From assembly GCF_037975245.1 (NCBI RefSeq), contig NC_092561.1, positions 18,295,001 to 18,359,000 on the forward strand: 64,000 nucleotides of DNA, in the 5' to 3' direction. The notes beneath the pieces are model-generated. The model had not been told where the DNA came from. It saw only the letters and a list, made by a program, of their open reading frames with translations, and did no database searches. The translations under genes and the position numbers were made by a program. The DNA is from Apostichopus japonicus. Taxonomy: Eukaryota > Echinodermata > Holothuroidea > Aspidochirotida > Stichopodidae. Of the stretch, positions 60,973-64,000 are shown in pieces. Positions within the stretch are counted from its first letter, which is position 1. Every line of letters begins with the position of its first letter.

Positions 60973-63956
60973 ATGAAATATCATTGCTTCTCGATTGCTT
61001 TTCTACTTGTGGTACTGTCACATGAAGGTTAGTCCTATGGTAATGTACTTTAACTAATGCAACCCTCCCCTACTCCCTCTCTTAACATCAGCAGCCTCGC
61101 CCTTTTGCGAAAGGTTTCAGTGGCATTTAATGGATTACTTTTGGCTGAACATTTTAGTCTTGATATGTAATAGTCCAAGAAAAACAAATTGTCAGTAATG
61201 TTTCTGTTATCGTTCCCAAGATACTCATCATACTCAATGTCTGGACTTCTTCTTTGAGGCTTTTCAGTACAAGCCTGAATGCTCCTTTAAGTATCTGCAG
61301 TGAAAGCCTAACTGTTAATTTAATATATTGGTTTATTACTTTTAATAGCTCAGCATGTTATGTTAAGTTCATGTTAACAACATAGCCCCATTGGAGGACA
61401 TTCCACATCATTTGGAATTACAAACTATACACACACCAGATACACATAGAGAACACAGTTACCACTATAAATCTTAAAGTTTTGTACCACAGTAAAAACT
61501 GGATCGTGCAATCAATCGGCAGCATGTGCTATTAGGATTACAGTAATAACTGGGGATTTGTGTAATTCCAACAAATCCAGTTGTTTGGGATTTATTGGAA
61601 TCACAAATATCCTCAGTTCTTACTGTAAACCTAATAGCACATGCTACCGATTTATCAGATTTGTCAGCACAATACATTTTTTTTTACGGTGGTACAAAAC
61701 TTTAAGATTTACAGTAGTTACTGTAATCTCTGTATGAATCGGCTGTTACATTACATTACGTTATAAATATACTATTTGAGGCCATGAAAGTAATTGATTT
61801 TTGTGTTTTCTTTGTAAGGAACTGACGTAATGGTATGTGTGTTCGACTATACACTATGACCATATCATCCAAACAGTTAACTCGATGAACCATAACTGGT
61901 TAAATGGTCATTTTCTAAACAGAAATTGCAAGTGTTGTAGAACCACATTCTGAACTGATAACAGTGGTGTTTAAATGTTTACATACCCCCCCCCCAAAAA
62001 AATTCATTTAATTAGTTATCCTGTATTCAACTTATGAATAGTTATATATTGTTTTTGGTTAGTGTGTTCCTCTGTGTTTGTGTTCTCTCAATAGGCATCG
62101 GTTTCATAACGAAGCGGATTCCAACCGGACAGTCAATCTTACTTGAGTATGTTTTCAAGCTTGAAGATACTGGAAAACCGGTGTGGATGTTCAATGGGAA
62201 TATTATATTTGCAGATTTTGTTGACGCAGATGACTTAGGTATTTCTAACGTCCACGGTGAAATCAATAACAGTCATACGTTATTGAACATCCAGCATGTT
62301 CAAGCTGAGAATGAAGGAAACTACACCTGTTTGTTCAACGGCATAGTTCAGGTTGGATATACTCTACATGTTATAGGTGAGTTTTAAATTAATGTAAAAA
62401 ACAATACATGTTGTTTCAAGAAAATTATGTAGCTTATATTGAAGGAGTTATACACTGATAATATATGTTTTTGTTTTCTTCTCTTCTCCCCTTTTTTCAT
62501 ATATTTCATTTTCATTCATCATTATTATTTTAATATACAAATTTTGCTTCCATGGTTTCATTTCAGATCCTATACACGTGAAGCTTTGGGTAAACAACAA
62601 CAACAGTAAACATCAACAACGACCTAAGGGGGAGAAATTAATACTTACGTGTCTGGCGTTAAATGTAACAGGCAATACGTCTGTATACTGGACCATACAG
62701 AGTGCAGTTGATACGAATGTCACCAAAGAGACAGCCAGGCGATTTCAAAATAAAACAGTAAAAGCCCAACTGTCTCTTGTTCTTGTCGAGAATATCAACG
62801 TGACCTGTCACGTAACGCTCGATAAATTTGAAGATGTGGAAGAAAATGTGACGATCAGTGTCAGCTTGAAACCTGTGAACAGCTTTTCTGAAGGTACTAC
62901 CACCACCCCAGTAAGGCTCACTGAATGCCCTGGATGCGATGGCTCGTTGCATGGTAAAGCAAAGTATTGGCAGTGGGTTGTTCTAAAATCGTCTTAAGGC
63001 TTCCTGGAATGTTCACTTTGTGAAATTAAATATAGAAACCATTGTCGAAATCAGTGGGTTTTAAAGTCTGTATTTGCTATTGGTGGATAAATGTAGCAAA
63101 TGTCACCTATTCAAATGAAATGATATAGATGATATGAGGTACGTGATATTATTATCCCATTAATTACTTAGAAGTTGTTCCAATCTTGATCACTTGTTGA
63201 ACAAACCATTGGAAATGTTTTGATTTTCCTTCATTCTATTTGTGAGTTTAGCTTACAGGCACCGCTCTCATTCTTAAATAGATTGTAAAGAGACTGTTCT
63301 GTGCCATATTAAGAACTGACGTATTCAGTCCTATGGTGATTGAAGCAAAATCTACGTTGTCTTGTGCATAGACTAAAAATGACCTTGCAACATCTTAATG
63401 ATATTCCATAACTTTGTGAACAAATAGCTCACCTACTGGAAACGGGCTTTGATTGCGGCAGAATAGTGCAATGTTATATATGTACCGTATGTGTGTTATA
63501 AATCGCTATACAGCAGACTATTGTTAGGCTTAATAAACTCAATCAATCACTTTAAATCAGTGAACCACATTGTGATGTCTAATTTACAACAAATCATTAG
63601 CTAATCGTTAAAACGGAATTCACGTTGGAGGACAATAAAGTCAGAATATTGAAATACACACAGCAAATTTTATATAATAAGGATCACTTGCATACAATAA
63701 AGATTGCAAAAATATGTTCTTAGCTGACTATTATAACTTACAAATATAAATGTATTGCTCCATCGATGAACTCGTTTTAACGGTACAAGATGCTATAATA
63801 TAAATTCGTCCCCAATACATCTTTAACTATGATCTGTTTGGTCTTCAGAGACAAAATATATCTGGATTTTTGTACTAACTGGAATAACCATTACAGTCCT
63901 ATGTCTAGTCGTGTGCTTTATTGGATATTGGTGCCGAAAAGGAAACAGTAAGCAAG
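60973..63956 (+). CDS. Ig gene 6: two-Ig transmembrane protein, 3' end outside window
   Basis: Exons: 60973-61027 (signal peptide MKYHCFSIAFLLVVLSHE, the most diverged), 62095-62376 (Ig1), 62567-62893 (Ig2, or to 62953) and 63849-63956 (transmembrane). The two tail exons lie beyond the right edge. In Ig1 the first canonical cysteine is replaced by tyrosine (LLEYVF for LLECVF) and one isoleucine codon is missing (GEINNS), so the domain cannot form its core disulfide. Ig2 is intact but differs near the end (DKFEDVEENVT). The helix ends GYWCRKGNSKQ. An in-frame upstream ATG (62034) could give an alternative signal peptide. Functional status is uncertain. Confidence 0.72.
61445..61736. mobile_element. 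foldback (palindromic) MITE in intron 1 of gene 6
   Basis: Two arms of about 140 bp are inverted copies: AAATCTTAAAGTTTTGTACC near 61470 matches the reverse complement of the sequence ending near 61710. AGCATGTGCTATTAGG and GGATTTATTGGAAT-like blocks also pair. The outer ends read TAGAGAACACAG and CTGTAATCTCTGTA, so a TA target is possible (Tc1/mariner-like). The element is absent from the other four units. The minus-strand ORF inside is incidental. Confidence 0.75.
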
Positions 63957-64000
63957 GTTTATATATTTCCATCCATCCTTCTATATATATATATTTATAT

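Larger units (their letters stand above)
57414..64000 (+). repeat. tandem duplication unit E (carries Ig gene 6, cut by the window end)
   Basis: Same order as unit D with an empty hAT site at 59644-59651. It has a private foldback insertion at 61445-61736 in intron 1 of gene 6. The window ends in the TA tract after the transmembrane exon. Confidence 0.85.

Noticed and set aside
61474-61677. Minus-strand ORF with several cysteines
   Set aside because: It lies across the palindromic foldback insertion found in one unit only.

Overview
The window is animal nuclear DNA. It is AT-rich, its genes are split by GT-AG introns, and it carries LINE, SINE-like and TIR elements and microsatellites. The SLC5 and TMTC family genes, the tandem immunoglobulin (Ig) receptor genes and the repeat style suggest a marine invertebrate deuterostome. 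An echinoderm, perhaps a sea cucumber, is my best guess, but no marker here proves it.

Left part (1-10.6 kb): the first coding exon of a TMTC-type (transmembrane and TPR) protein on the minus strand, then a complete two-exon SLC5-family sodium-coupled solute transporter on the plus strand. Around and inside them are two inverted copies of a TTAA-flanked MITE, a second MITE in the transporter intron, two SINE-like copies, two minisatellites and a decayed LINE fragment.

Right part (10.6-64 kb): six plus-strand genes of one family. Each has a signal-peptide exon, an Ig domain exon with V/I-set features, a second C2-like Ig exon, a transmembrane exon and short cytoplasmic exons, and almost all exon junctions are phase 1. 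Gene 1 (10643-13830) is divergent and has two ITIM-like tyrosine motifs. Genes 2-6 are close paralogues carried on units of about 9-10 kb (A-E, from 14509 to the window end). Their tail keeps only one YxxV motif. Gene 3 has a 5-nt deletion in its transmembrane exon that removes the tail, and gene 6 has lost the first Ig cysteine. Units A-D also carry a co-duplicated, truncated leucine-rich-repeat N-terminal (LRRNT) ORF, intact in units B and C and broken in A and D.

Units A-C contain a hAT-like element (CATAGGCGTAGGAG termini, 8-bp TTACTGTG duplication), and units D and E show the exact empty site. Unit B alone also has a full-length LINE with both ORFs open. Sequence blocks are shared between units in conflicting ways (promoter block, Ig1 exon, Ig2 5' part, Ig2 3' part and tail), which points to gene conversion or unequal exchange. 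The most interesting system is this rapidly turning-over cluster of candidate inhibitory Ig receptors, with possible alternative signal peptides and possible secreted forms. All gene models are read from ORFs, splice signals and paralogue comparison only.
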